Origin: Reticulitermes speratus
Lineage: Eukaryota; Arthropoda; Insecta; Blattodea; Rhinotermitidae
NCBI GenBank assembly: GCA_021186555.1
Contig: JAJKFL010000042.1
Coordinates: forward strand, 49,271,980-49,335,979
Length of the DNA: 64,000 nt
Direction: 5' to 3'
The notes beneath the pieces are model-generated. The model ran no database searches. It had not been told where the DNA came from and worked only from the letters and a program-made list of their open reading frames with translations. The position numbers and the translations under genes were made by a program. Positions 36,901 through 48,900 of this stretch are shown one piece after another; within the stretch, counting starts at the first letter, position 1, and each line of letters starts with the position of its first letter.

Positions 36901-39900
36901 TGCCATCATTGGTAAAGGCCTGTAATGAAGGTAAATGAGACTTGCATATTACATCATAACTGTGACTGTGACTGTGGTGTGTTGTTGAGGTGACACACAT
37001 ACTTGACTTTACCCTCCATATTGTTTTTGTTAAAAACACATGTTTCCAAAGCTGGTTCTGTTTCTGTTGTCAGTAAAATAAGAAGTATGAAACTGCTGTC
37101 CATCCCCATGTGGGATAGAGCACGGCTTTGTCTGGCGGACAGTCAGCTGTCAACGGGAACCTCAGGTGTCGTTCAGATGTGTACGTGTGTTTACTTTGTG
37201 ATGTAACAGGTCACGGCTTTGTCTGGCGGACAGTCAGCTGTCAACGAGAACCTCAGGTGTCGTTCAGATGTGTACGTGTGTTTACTTTGTGATGTAACAG
37301 GTCACGGCTTTGTCTGGCGGACAGTCAGCTGTCAACGAGAACCTCAGGTGTTGTTCAGATGTGTACGTGTGTTTACTTTGTGATGTAATGGGTCACGGCT
37401 TTGTCTGGTGGACAGTCAGCTGCCAACGAGAACCTCAGGTGTCGTTCAGATGTGTACGTGTGTTTACTTTGTGATGTAATGGGTCATGGCTTTGTCTGGC
37501 GGACAGTCAGCTGTCAACGAGAACCTCAGGTGTTGTTCAGATGTGTACGTGTGTTTACTTTGTGATATAACAGGTCACGGCTTTGTCTGTGGACAGTCAG
37601 CTGCCAACGAGAACCTCAGGTGTTGTTCACATGTGTACGTGTGTTTACTTTGTGATATAACAGGTCACGGCTTTGTCTGGTGGACAGTCAGCTGTCAACG
37701 AGAACCTCAGGTGTCGTTCAGATTGTACTGTGTTACTTTGTGATGTAACAGTCACGGCTTTGTCTGGCAGACAGTAGCAGCCAACGAGAACCTCAGGTGT
37801 CGTTCAGATGGTACGTTGTTACTTGTGATATAACAGGTCAGCTTGTCTGGTGGACAGTCAGCTGCCAACGAGAACCTCAGGTGTTGTTCAGATGTGTACG
37901 TGTGTTTACTTTGTGATGTAATGGGTCATGGCTTTGTCTGGTGGACAGTCAGCTGTCAACGAGAACCTCAGGTGTTGTTCAGATGTGTACGTGTGTTTAC
38001 TTTGTGATATAACAGGTCACGGCTTTGTCTGGTGGACAGTCAGCTGCCAACAAGAACCTCAGTGTCATTCAGATGTGTACGTATGTTTACTTTGTGATGT
38101 AACAGGTCACGGCTTTGTCTGGTGGACAGTCAGCTGCCAACGAGAACCTCAGGTGTTGTTCAGATGTGTATGTGTGTTTACTTTGTGATGTAATGGGTCA
38201 CGGCTTTGTCTGGTGGACAGTCAGCTGCCAACGAGAACCTCAGGTGTCGTTCAGATGTGTACGTGTGTTTACTTTGAGATGTAATGGGTCATGCCTTTGT
38301 CTGGCGGACAGTCAGCTGTCAACGAGAACCTCAGGTGTCGTTCAGATGTGTACATATGTTTACTTTGTGATGTAACAGGTCGCGGCTTTGTCTGGTGGAC
38401 AGTCAGCTGCCAACGAGTACCTCAGGTGTCGTTCAGATGTGTCCTTGTGTTTACTTTGTGATATTACAGGTCGAGGTAATGCAGATACGGAAGCAGAAGC
38501 TGGAGCAAGGCTGACGTGTCATCTTCTGTTACGGTTATTCAAGACTGTTGAGTGTCCGCAGCCCGCTCTATATTCAGTCGGTCAGTTATCACAGTGGTTT
38601 ATTTCTGTAGTATTTGAAATTGGCAGTAAGAACTTAACATTATCATTTGACCATGGTGAACATCTGGCCCATACATGTGTCTTAAGTATGTTCGTTAGGT
38701 CAAAGGTGAATACAGTGTTGATGTGGCATCTTTCTTTCACAAAAAGAATTGAACATGTTTGTGTGGACTTTACTGCCATAAATTGAAACACATTTTTCTT
38801 AGTTAAATTCAATCAAATGTGTGACAGTACTTCAATTCCAATGTCACTTATGCCTTACATTGCACAAATAGTGGCTATCTGTCTCATTGTACTCCCATTT
38901 TCCTCGACTGTCTTATGAATGTTGAATTTGTGATTAGTCTCTTATGTCAGAATTTGCACTGATAATCCCAAATAATTTTCTCTATATTTCTAGAGTTCTA
39001 GTTAGGTTACTCTAGTATACAGTTTTGTATGGGGTAAGTTCATCTTGTGGTTTAGTGGACAGCCGTCTTTCATATTTTGGAGCCCCAATTTAAGGCATCA
39101 GTCCAGTAACTGGCTATACTGGCTGAGGTTTCTCATGGTTTTGCTCAGTCCCTCCAGTTGGACACCAGGAGCATTGTACATTGCGGCATCCTGTTGCATT
39201 TTGTTATGTGGGGTACTTTCGGCCTTGTAATTGTTGTCAATCTGAACATTAGTGTGACCTGTAACTGAAAGTCAAAGTAATGAACAGCAAGTTAGGATGA
39301 GTTTCATAATGTATTTTGTGTTGTTTTATACCAAAATTGGTGATCTTGTGTTATTTGCGTCTATTGTGATGAAATTTGTTACAAGGGGAGTATAAGTAAT
39401 GGATAAAATATGCATATTAAAATTTTATCTGAGAATCACTCAGCAATTAAACCAACAAATGCACTTTATTTCTTAAGCATGTCCATTAACCCTACATATG
39501 TTTCGGCTGCAACAGAGCCATCATCAGGGGTTCAAGGTCACGTTCACTTCAACATTCACTGATCCATTTGGTATCATCACATATACACCACAATGTATGT
39601 CAAATTTCTATTAGCGGTTAGTAACACTCAAAAATGAAAACAACCTACGCCAAGACATTTAAAAGAAACTGTACGGTTGTATAAACGAAAACAGTAAGTG
39701 TTATTAACCGCTAATAGAAACTTGACATACATTGTGGTGTATATGTGGTGATACCAAATGGATTAGTGAATGTTGAAGTGAACGTGACCTTGAACCCCTG
39801 ATGATGGCTCTGTTGCAGCCGAAACATGTGTAGGGTTATTGGACATGCTTAAGAAATAAAGTACATTTGTTGTTTTAATTGTTGAGTGATATCAAAATGC

Positions 39901-42900
39901 ATGGTGAACACAACGTACAAATCTGTGGTCTTCTGGGTAATTACACGGCGTCGTGTGGTAATTATTTACCGACGTTTCGGGACAATGTATCGGTGCCATC
40001 TACACGGGTCAAGATTCCTACTCGGAATCTTGACCCGTGTAGATGGCACCGATACGTTGTCCCGAAACGTCGTTAAATAATTACCTCACGACGCCGTGTA
40101 ATTACCCAGAAGACCACAGATTTCATCAACATCGCGGCGGAAGCCTGAAATCAAGGTTAACACAACGTACAGTTTGTCTGAGAATGTTTTTTACGGATTT
40201 ATAAAATTCTTTGGAATTTTAAATTTTTACTGTTACATCTCCCTAGTGCCTTCTTGCATGTTGCTTTTTGTTTGGCGTACTGCTTGGGTTTTGTGTGTGT
40301 CGGTGTTGTCTGTGCAGAGTTAGAATTGTGATTAGTTGTAGTTTAGACTTGAGCTCATGCTTAGTGGGGGCCATTGGTGTTCTTTGAATAAAATAGTTTG
40401 GAAAACTTTGTCTTAAATCACTATTTACATACACCAACTGGATGCAACTTTATTTAAAAACTTTTTAAAACCCGACATATGTTTCGGCTCTTATAGAGCC
40501 ATCTTCAGCGGTTTATTGTCGTTAAAACTGCATATATTAAAACGTCTTTAATTTATTCACTTTTAGGCAAGGTTTTTCACTTTTCCTCTGCTTGGTATGC
40601 ACAGACACTATTTGTTATTCGTACTAAAATAATATGTTAATGTTTTCGTAGGTATTGTATTTGATGCATGGTACTGGTTTATCTTGTTCATTAGGTCGTA
40701 TTTTTCATGGTGTAGGCTGTACTGTTTGTGTGTGCGTCTGATGCTGTAGTATACTACAGCATCAGACACACACACAAACAGTACAGCCTACACCATGAAA
40801 AAAAAGATTACAGAATAAAGTTTGTCTTAAATGTTTACTGTTGTTGCTGTGATCAGAAATTAGTGATGTGTACCTCTTTATATTGTAACAGTATTGCAGA
40901 TTTGACATATTTGATGCAGGTACTTCGCCACATCCTATACCGTGTGCTGCATCGAATCTTGGCTACAGTATCAAACTCAGCTGTGACCGCCATCTGCTGG
41001 CTGCTGCCCATAACAACATCAGAGTGGGACCAGTTCTTGCAGTTCTGAAGGTAAAACTGATAACATAAACATCAAGTTCTGGGTGAGAGGATAGTACTCG
41101 CCCTGAGGCATTCGGGTGTCATGGGTGTGATTTTGGGTTGAGGGGTCCAAGAAGAATCTTCTTGGACCCCTCGACCCAGAAGATGAAGGGACTGTGTTCA
41201 TGCAATGTGCCAGGAAACCCTAACCCAGTGATGCTGATGTGGAAGCCTCAGATATTGTGCTATTGCACCTTTGTTCCTTTATGCTGTAGCAGTCAGGTGA
41301 GGACTGTGGCCTGAAGTGGGCTGTTTTTTCGAGCCTGTTACAGTAGATGAGTATGGGGGCTTTGGCAAAATGATAACTGCCAGGGGAAAGTGAAAGTGCT
41401 TGTAAAAACCTGCTCCATTGCCACTTCATTCACCACAAATCCTACGTGAACTACCTTGAAATTCAGTCTATCTACCCTCAACATACATATTCGATCCCGG
41501 TTATAACGACATTGGTTTATACGACACCTTGTCTATAGAGTGAGATATTCTGTGGTACCAATTAATTCATCACTGTTAACCATAACATTATACTCCTTGG
41601 TTATGATGATACAAAATGTTCAGTCCCTTTCATGACGTTATAACCGAGTTCAACTGTGTACTTGTACATACATACATACATACATACATACATTATACAT
41701 TTCTTAGATCCTAAATCTGTCACAGGACAGCTGGATATGAAACAAGTCATCTTGAAGTAAAACACAAATACACTATACACAAAAACATCACAATCACAAA
41801 ACATACAAGTCAACTACAACAGTAGAAGAATACTCACATAGTCACATCATCATATAACAATACTCCCATAGTCATCATCATATACAATACTTCCACATAG
41901 TCACATATATATAACAATACTTCACATAGTACATCATATAACAATACTTCACAAGTCAATCATCATATAACAATACTTCACTAGTACTCTCTATAATACT
42001 TCACAATCACATCTCATATAACAATATTCACATAGTCACATCATCATATAACTAATACTCAATAGTCACATCATCGTATAAAATTTAATAATTTAAAACA
42101 TTTTATAAGTCTCAATTTTAATATAATAGATATAAATTGTATGTTATAAGTAGGATTAAGATTTATCATTAATAAGAACTCTGCTTATATTTTGAAATTC
42201 ATTAATGGAATAAACACAGTGAATCATTAGATATTTCCGCAGAGCAAACTTAAATTGTTTTTTATCATTTCTTAAATTTGAAATACTTGGAGGCAAACTA
42301 TTAAAAATCTTTACAGCACCATATGAAACACCCTTTTCGAAACATGATAGATTGGAATAGGCCTATGAAGCTGAGTCTTATTCCATTGTATTAAGACCAT
42401 GCACAGTCAGATTTGTTTGAAAACTTCCCAGATTATCCACAACAAATATCATTGGTGAAAATATATTTTGACATGGGACAGGCAAAATGTCCAATCTCCT
42501 AAACAAACCTCTACATGAGCATCTAGATCTAACACCAGCCATAATTCTAACTATCCTTTTCTGCAATTTAAATACCTTATCTGCACCAGCAGAATTTCCC
42601 CAAAAAATCACCCCATATTCCATCAAGAGTGAAATATCCTGAGTGCATCTATATTCATAATGTGGTACATCATCCTAACTGCATAACATGCAGCACTAAA
42701 TTTAGGTATCATTTGATCTATGTGATTCTTCAAAGAAAGACAACTATCAATTTTTATACCTAGAAATTTTATATTTGTTATTTCCTTTATATATTTTTGT
42801 TTATACCCTATAGTCAATGGTTGATGTGGTAAATTACTGGTCTTAAATTGTAACATATTAGTCTTTTCCATATTTAAAACGAACTGGTTTGCTTCAAACC

Positions 42901-45900
42901 ATTTACTCATTAGACAGAACAAGAGTTTGATATTTGTTGAGAATCTTCGCAGTTATCTTTAGAATTGGACACGTGTGTCATCAGCAAACAGTATGGGATC
43001 TGCAATTGGATTAATCTGTAAAGGTAAATCATTCATATATATCACAAACAACAGAGGACCCAAAACCAATCCCTGGGATGTTATGTGTGTGTGTGTGTAG
43101 GTTATAGGTGGATGACATGAAATGAAAGTGAAGTGTTAATTTAGAAAAGTGCAGTGAAGTTGTCCTTGTGCATGCCATGAAGGCATGTAGGAGAGAGGAA
43201 ATCTGCAGCTGCATTCATTCTGAACCTCAGCAGTAGACGGAGGTGAGTGGTTAGCCTTTTGCCCTTATTGTTTTGCCCACAGGGAAGATACCCTGATACG
43301 CTTTGAATAGGAAGCTTGACGGGCTGCAAAGCACATCTAGACATTTTGGAGAAGAAAATGCACCTTGTTTCTGCCAGGATTTGAACCCTGGATTATCCAC
43401 CCCATAGCCTAGTGCACTGTACTGGCTACACTATCTCAGCTTCCAAACCCTGTAGTAATGGGAGATTAAAATTGCATATTATTCTGAAATGGTAAACATT
43501 GAAGGGACTGGGTATCATTGGTTGCAGGCGATTTTAGTCGTGGGAGATGCAACGGCCAGGGAGGGTAAGACAGCCAGCACCAAGAGCAAACCAGAGCAGT
43601 CGCAGCCGATGCATTTGATCGAGTACTAGTGGTGGCAGCAATAAGACTCCAATCTCCGGCTCATCAGGTGGTGAGCTCAGTATCAGTCACATCCTCGGCA
43701 CAAGTGACATTCTGGGCAGTGGTGATGATCCACTGCTCGATCTGGGGTAAGCGATAACGGCGGATTCAGGAATGTTTCAGCTGTATGAGAACTGAAGGTT
43801 TGCTTATTACTTCCTGTAACATCTATAAAATTTCTTCATCACTTTTTCCAAGCTTACAAAAAATTCTGTTGCTTGCCTCTCTTAAAACGTGTGCAGTATC
43901 ATTCAACTCCACTGTTGAAAGTGGTCTCATCAAGTATCTTGCATAAACTGACCCTTAGTAGTAGAACAACAGTCTTGGTAGCAGTGACTAATCACATTTC
44001 AGGTTGCAGTGACATGTAATTTTCTCATTCTAGACTACTGCAGACATGCAGCATTGCCAGTCTCATTACTTTTCACACACCCCTAATATTTTTATTTTTA
44101 CTGTGGTCATCTGTGTAGTCTTGCAGGTGCTTACCAGTGGTGCTTACCAGTTGTCCTGCTGGAACTGCCTTCATTTACAGTTTCTACTTAAAAAATTGAG
44201 GCAGTATGTTCCTCTGTAACATTGGTACCCCACTGTGAGATTACATTGCACTGTAACCCAGAGGACCACTGTATAAAATTTTGTTTTTGTGATACATTCA
44301 GATTTAATTTTCTTTGCTTGTTACTTATTGTATTTTGTCATGTCACTGTGTTCATGTGGACTTAAGTAGTTCTTCCAGTTGCTACAGTGCTATAGAATCA
44401 CACATTGTCCATGCTAGAATTGTAAGTTGTTATTCGTAGCCTTCTGAGTACCTGTCAAACCTCTGCCTCACTCAAATTCTGGATGAAGCTGAAACCTTGC
44501 TTACAGAAGCAGAGGAGCAAAACACTTAGCATCAGCAGTCCAACTGTGTACATTGCTGTTGTGACTACAACTAACTCTAATAATAATCAGGTAGTTCTAA
44601 CAGCAGTATATTTAATTGGTTCTAATTCTATGATTAACCATTTGGTGCTGGAATTAAATGGGCTGTGGGATATGCAGACCAGAATTTAAATTAGGATTGC
44701 ATACGAGAGGTCATAAGTGGCAGGAGCAATGGGTGATATTAGCATCCGGAGCGTCACACTGTGTGTTATCAGTCGTTAATGTTCGGCACCAAAGGGTTAA
44801 GGATGTACAGTGAAACCTCTATCCATCGTTTTTCAGGGGACCGGAAAATTTGAACGATACATACGGGAAATGATAGTACCGGGAAACCATTAAAAATTAT
44901 AGATAAGAACAATTTAATGATAATTATTACTTCTTGCTGAGAAAATCTTTCATTGACGTTTGTTTTGAGCAAACTTTACTCCTCCTCAATTCAAAGTACG
45001 ATTTTTCAAGGCCTAGAACACTTTCACGACCACTGTCACTCGTGCTGTGCGCATAAAAGAAAGATCTTACTTCCTTCAGCGCTTCATGCGTCTCAGCAAA
45101 GCTCGCCAGCTTCTTCTTCTTCTTCTTCCCGCTCCACACTCCCGGACGTCACGAGGCTCACGCACAGCTCCTGCACTGCTTCTACACCACAGGTTGCCAC
45201 GTGACTGTCCACAGAGACGTAGTCCTCGAATTTATCTTTGTTCATGCCACTGAACATTTCCCAGTCTTGGCGGAAATCGTCGTCATCGTTGGTCAATACG
45301 ACGTCACTATCGCCTGAAGATTGTCCCTGCACGTAACCAGCTTTCCGAAAACAATTTTCGATTGTCTGCTGGGTTACTTCTTGCAAGGCTGCCACAGTGT
45401 AGTGCAAAGCTTCCAACACGTTTATCTTCTTTTTCGTATCTTTGCCTGCATCCATTAAGCAAACAGCTGTTTGCACGAGGCGTTTTCTATAAAGCTGCTT
45501 ATAACACTTTATTACCCCTAAATCAAGGGGCTGGAGCACACTTGTACAATTTGCCGGGTACCGTATGACTTTTACATTTCTTAGAAACGATGTATCCTTT
45601 GGATGTGCGGCACAATTGTCCACAAAAAGGAGAATGTTCCTGTTTTGTGCACCCATACTTGCGTCTAATGAACGCAGAAATGAAGAAAAAATGTCTGTGG
45701 TCATCCACGCTTTATTGTTTGCGTGGTACTTGGTGGGTAATTTTTTTACATTCTTGAAACATCGCGGTTTCGGAGATTTTCCGATAACAATCGGCACTTG
45801 TTTGTCAGTTCCATCACTGTTAACACAAAGTAAAACAGTAAGTCTGTCTTTACAGTTTTTCCCTCCATGACAAGACTCCCCTTTGAGAGCCAAGGTTCTA

Positions 45901-48900
45901 TCAGGAAGCACGTTGTAGAAGAGCCCCGTCTCATCCGCGTTGTAAATATCACGTTGTTCGTAGCCCTCCAACAAAGATGGCAGTCTTTCCAGCCACGCTT
46001 CCGTGCTTTCGCTGTCCACTGCCGCACTTTCTCCGACTAACTTCTTGTATACTAGGCCATGCCGGTCCTTAAACCTCGCTAAACCATCGCTTCAAATTAA
46101 AAAAAAAACTATCAGTGCGGGAAAATGTTGCGTCAGGACCGTGATTTTTCAACTATTGGTGCGGGAAAATGACAGTTCGAGGAACAATGGAGGCGGGAAA
46201 AAATAGTGTTATTTATATGGGGCTAATTTCGGGACCAAATAAGCAGACGATACATGCGGGCCAACGACGGTAACGGGAACGATGGATAGAGGTTTACTGT
46301 ATATGGTAGAAATGCAACATTACAAGATTTTACAACATTATCTTCTCACGTTTCTTCATACTTTTCCGCTCTTCAGAATCTTTTTCTTCCCCTACCCCCT
46401 CTTCCTTGGCAAAGAGTAACTGGAAAGAACTATGCTCATCATATGCTACCAAATGTTTGCCATCATCTGTGGTCGAACAACTTGAGTCACAAGCTTAAAC
46501 ATGAATAATGGTCAACTACAAAGTTAATAATTGCTGGTAATGAATTGTCTGTGACATTGCAGCAACTTAACTCCTGCTGGATGGATTTTTAATTTTAATT
46601 GAGAGGGGGTTGGGGGGGGGGGGCATAATTTACAAAAATCTGTCAAAATTCAAGTTTGTTTAAAATTGAACAACAATAATACACACTTTACATGAAGGCC
46701 CATGTGTATTGATGTGATTTGGCATTGTACTGGAGACACTGCATCTCTGTGAGGCCAAAGACACAATTGCTGATTTGAAAATAACAACTGGGCACACATC
46801 ATTCTCTGTGATGCATGATCTGAGGCTGGAGAAGGAGTTGACAGTCCAAGCATTACAGTTGAATGTGATCTAGTCCAGTGGTATTCAACCTGGGGTACGC
46901 GAAGACATCTTAGGGGGTACGTTAAATTAAATGAAATAAATATATTATTTCATGGTAAACACTGAATAATCAGGGCCAGATTTAGGGTTAGCCACAAGAG
47001 ACCCGGACGTAAGGACATGCGATTTGGGAACGCCATTTTTTTCTCTCTCTCTCTCTCTCCTTTATGCTATTCTTATCTGGGCGGCTAGTTTCATTTTATT
47101 CCACATAGTGCATATAATTTTGCTTTGCTAAAATACCTTTGTTCCTTTATTGATTTTATACGATAGGCAATAATATATTTGTTATTTAATAGCTTGACTC
47201 CTTTTTTCTCATTTAAAACTTATTATTTAATACATTATTTTGGAGGTAATTTATTTAACTTATTTTAGATGTAGATTATAGACTACGTATAACTTGAATT
47301 ATGCACCAACAACTTTGGGGGTACAAAGTTGAAGAGAAATTATATGTGGGGGTACGCGAACAAAAAAGGTTGAATACCACTGATCTAGTCTAAATCTTTT
47401 GCTATATAGAACTTTGCTATAAGAGAACTTACATGCATAATATCAGAGGGAATGCACCAGAAGTATTACACTTTGCAGTCATTTCGTACTTGTTAATTCA
47501 TATCCTTAACCAGTGTACAAGAAGTCACTCCTGGTGTTTATAAGGCTATATTTTTGTGACTGGTATACATATCTAATAAAACAAAATACAGAAATGAAGT
47601 TTAATGCACAGTGTTTTAGTCAGTAAATTTCCATTATGCTGCTTGTGTGATATGACATATCTCACTCTGATAACTGATTTGAGTGCTTGCACACGTATTG
47701 GTGTCTATGGAATGACTGCTTCAGCAGTTGTAGCGGCCATAGTTTCAGTATATCTCAGCTGTTATACACATCCGTAGCACTTTGACATAATTGCGTAAGA
47801 AGAGGTTGTGTGGTGTACAAACTGATGATTGTAGAAGCCAAATGTTAGGCCTCACTTCTCCATCGAATGACCAGGAAACCTGTTACTGCATGCACCAGGC
47901 TTCACGTCCTGCTTCGGCGTCCAGGAAGACTGAATGTGTTGTTAAGAATGCTCCATTTTGGTGACAGAGTTCACCTGTCTTCTTTCAACGAAAGAAATGT
48001 GAATTTCTCCAGTATATTGAGATGGGTAGGAGGTGGAACTTATTCTCTTGGTGTCACTGTCTATAAAACCAACAAATGCACCTTCACTATCAATTTTTAA
48101 TAGTAATTACAACTTTCCCCTACATATGTTTCGGTCTGCCTAGACTACATTCATGTGGTGACACAGTGAACTTATGGATGTGAATTAAATGTAGTTTGAG
48201 CCCCCTGATGATGGTCTAGGCGGACCGAAACCTATGTAGGGGAAAGTTGTAATTACTATTAAAAATTGATGGTGAAGGTGCATTTAGACAGTGAATTTAA
48301 AATGCACGGTGAAGGTCATATAAAATTAATCATTCTCTTGGCTTCTGTCCCATAACTGTTTTTATAAGGTTATGTGAAAAGTGTGTGTACTAGATATCTG
48401 TTGAATTCAGACTAACACAAAGAGTGGTTCACAGTGGCTGTCACTGAAACATCAAGGCATGTATGGGCTGAAATCATGTTAGCTAGATCTCAGCAGTGCC
48501 ATGAGAAAAGCACACTTGGAAGTTACTGGAACTTCATAAGTTACCCATCAATCAGTGTTTTTTTTTTTTTATTCAGTTTGAAACATGGCAAAGAAATGAC
48601 CTCCTGAAATCCTGGAGTGACTTTCTGGACATCAGTATATAAAAGGCTGACAAGTGCTATTCTGTTGTTATGTATATTACTGGTCACAGTTGGTAGTGTT
48701 TATGATTAGTAGCAGAAGATGATGACAATAAATAGGTGTGGAGAGGGGTGTCATAGTTGGTATTGATTTGTCCATCTGTACTGCTAAAAGTTCTTGGTGT
48801 ACCTCTAGATAGCAGCACTGTGTAGTGTATGTTGTTACTGTATCGTGTGTAATATTTCAGTGTAAATGTAGGTTTTCCTCGTTCAGGTTAGGTGTTTTTG

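Larger units (their letters stand above)
39435..39890. repeat. Foldback element, family A, two hammerhead-like cores
   Basis: The outer arms ATCACTCAGCAATTAA and TTAATTGTTGAGTGAT bound arms of about 190 bp that pair throughout (TTAAGCATGTCC / GGACATGCTTAA; CACCACAATGTATGTC / GACATACATTGTGGTG). The central spacer is about 70 bp. Each arm has one intact hammerhead-like core, pointing outward on opposite strands. Confidence 0.9.

Noticed and set aside
37486..38786. Long overlapping open frames in the minisatellite
   Set aside because: They arise from 91-bp units cycling through frames; only 38470-38580 is MED12 coding.
39960..40075. Hammerhead core within the 201-bp palindrome
   Set aside because: CCCGAAACGTC is present but the CTGANGA box is GTGTAGA and stem II pairing is poor.
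43565..43640. A mini-intron from GTAAGA at 43565 that would repair MED12 exon 24
   Set aside because: No AG downstream gives the required phase without meeting a stop, and the implied intron would be shorter than any other here.
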